DNA from: Paracoccaceae bacterium
Lineage (GTDB): Bacteria; Pseudomonadota; Alphaproteobacteria; Rhodobacterales; Rhodobacteraceae
Length of the DNA stretch: 6,395 bases
Direction: 5' to 3'
Assembly: GCA_026984895.1 (NCBI GenBank)
Contig: JALSRF010000268.1
Span: 1 to 6,395 of the forward strand
The notes under the pieces were generated by a model, which saw only the letters and a list, made by a program, of their open reading frames with translations, was not told where the DNA came from and did no database searches. Both the position numbers and the translations under genes were made by a program. This document shows, piece by piece, positions 5,773-6,395 of the stretch (position 1 is its first letter; each line of letters opens with the position of its first letter).

Positions 5773-6024
5773 TGTTTCGCCTGGATCATATCCAGCTTGC
5801 CATCCCCGCCGGGGCGAAAGACGCCTGCCACGCCTTCCGGGCCGGCATCCTGAATCTCGACGAAATCGAAAAACCGGAAATGCTGAGACCGCGCGGCGGC
5901 GCGTGGTTCATGGGTGACGGGGTCGCGCTACACCTGGGCGTCGAAGCCCCCTTCAGCCCGGCGCCGTTTCCTTGCCGACGACCCGGTCGGCAACCGCATT
6001 GAATTCATGGAAGAGAGCCCCTGA
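5772..6024 (+). pseudogene. VOC/glyoxalase-fold protein gene with internal deletion and frameshift
   Basis: The start ATG shares a base with the fahA stop. The first 64 or so codons read as the N-terminal half of a small VOC protein: RLDHIQLAIP with putative metal ligand H6, then RGGAWFMGDGVALHLGVEAPFSPA. The frame then runs into unrelated proline/arginine-rich residues (PFPCRRPGRQPH) and stops at 6002. In the +1 frame, starting about 5962-5968, the proper C-terminal end of the same family appears: RRFLADDPVGNRIEFMEESP, stopping at 6024, including the glutamate of NRIEF that usually binds metal. The middle segment between these halves, which I estimate at 30-45 codons from family length of about 115-125 residues, is absent. 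So a deletion with frame change is seen directly, and the gene is probably inactive; the 76-residue product would lack half the fold. Its intact relatives are often near aromatic degradation genes, but their reaction is not known to me. Confidence 0.85.
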
Positions 6025-6037
6025 CTTCTTCTGTCTC

Positions 6038-6057
6038 GAAATATCCCCGCCGGAGGC
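6038..6057. repeat. Rhodobacteraceae-type intergenic element (CCTCCGGCGGGGATATTT)
   Basis: GAAATATCCCCGCCGGAGGC lies in the 74-base gap between the VOC pseudogene and the MBL gene. Read on the minus strand, GCCTCCGGCGGGGATATTTC closely resembles a motif that I recall as very frequent after stop codons in Rhodobacteraceae genomes. It has only short internal symmetry and no adjacent T-run, so I do not call it an intrinsic terminator. The identification as a dispersed element is from memory and no second copy is in this window. Confidence 0.5.
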
Positions 6058-6098
6058 TCCCGCATCGCCGCCGGCGCACCGCTGAAAAGGAAAGACCA

Positions 6099-6395
6099 AT
6101 GGCCAAGGCCTTCGCTTCCCAGGGCGATCTGGGCGAAAAGAAAACCACCTTTGCCGAAATCGGCGACGGTATCTGGGCCTTCACCGCCGAAGGCGATCCG
6201 AACTCGGGCGTCATCGTCGGCGATGACAGCGTGATGGTGATCGAGGCCCAGGCCACTCCGCGGCTGGCGCAGAAGGTCATCGACGAAATCCGAAAGGTCA
6301 CCGACAAGCCGATCAGCCACCTGGCGCTCACCCATTACCACGCGGTGCGGGTGCTGGGCGCCTCGGCCTACGAGGCCGGACAGATCATCATGGGC
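6099..6395 (+). CDS. MBL-fold metallo-hydrolase with atypical HYHAVR motif (3' end outside window)
   Basis: The first 99 residues of a metallo-beta-lactamase-fold protein are visible. FAEIGDGIWAFTAEGDPNSGVIVGDDSVMVIEA is the standard opening beta-strand region, ending in the E/D position of motif 1, followed by a helix and SHLALTHYHAVRVLGASAY. In typical members motif 2 is HxHxDH; here H79 and H81 are kept but the D and last H are V83 and R84. The ATG at 6099 follows AAGGAA (6088-6093) with a normal spacer. It lies 74 bases after the broken VOC gene and is probably part of the fahA transcript. From memory, a Rhodobacterales subgroup with THYHAVRVLGAS exists beside aromatic catabolism genes, sometimes with a DUF2783 protein and a flavin hydroxylase; those would be expected downstream but are out of view. 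The substrate is unknown. Confidence 0.9.
   Translation, partial: MAKAFASQGDLGEKKTTFAEIGDGIWAFTAEGDPNSGVIVGDDSVMVIEAQATPRLAQKVIDEIRKVTDKPISHLALTHYHAVRVLGASAYEAGQIIMG

Noticed and set aside
6049..6076. CGCCGG...CCGGCG inverted repeat before the MBL gene as a terminator or operator
   Set aside because: The 6-bp arms are separated by 16 bases, there is no T-run, and such GC arms are expected by chance in this composition.
5928..6341. Minus-strand open frames opposite the VOC and MBL genes
   Set aside because: They overlap recognisable plus-strand coding sequence with a good ribosome site and carry no family motif.

Overview
The window looks like chromosomal DNA from a GC-rich alphaproteobacterium, most likely of the Rhodobacteraceae type. 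The reasons are the high GC content, the codon usage, the resemblance of the predicted proteins to Rhodobacterales families as I remember them, and an intergenic GAAATATCCCCGCCGGAGGC element of the kind I associate with that family. No database search was possible, so the taxonomy is an inference. The DNA is gene-dense, the longest gap is 256 bases, and I see no tRNA, rRNA, CRISPR array, transposase or phage gene.

Layout. The left two thirds (1 to about 4260) is read on the minus strand. In transcription order it holds a MarR-type regulator (4259-3834), a calcineurin-like metallophosphoesterase (3837-2956, overlapping the regulator by ATGA), a 166-base gap with two kinds of short tandem repeat, a BktB-like thiolase (2789-1614), and a hybrid-type sensor histidine kinase (1527 to beyond the left edge). 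The right third is read on the plus strand: fumarylacetoacetase fahA (4516-5772), a broken VOC/glyoxalase-fold gene that overlaps its stop by one base (5772-6024), and the first 99 codons of an MBL-fold hydrolase with an altered metal motif (6099 to the right edge).

How it fits together. Fumarylacetoacetase is the last step of the homogentisate branch of tyrosine/phenylalanine breakdown and releases fumarate and acetoacetate. The divergent MarR gene and the fahA gene share a 256-base control region. It contains a near-consensus sigma-70 promoter for fahA (TTGACA, 16 bases, GATAAT) with a perfect TTGCA-GA-TGCAA palindrome in its spacer, where a bound MarR dimer would block transcription. This suggests local, ligand-released repression of the aromatic catabolic genes. 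The thiolase could cleave acetoacetyl-CoA made from the acetoacetate, but no CoA transferase or synthetase is visible here, so that link is only a possibility.

The points most worth a second look are the promoter/operator architecture, the internally deleted VOC gene, the tandem repeats in front of the thiolase, the HYHAVR motif replacing HxHxDH in the MBL protein, and the receiver-like end of the kinase that lacks its acidic pair. I do not see a clearly new multi-gene system in this window.
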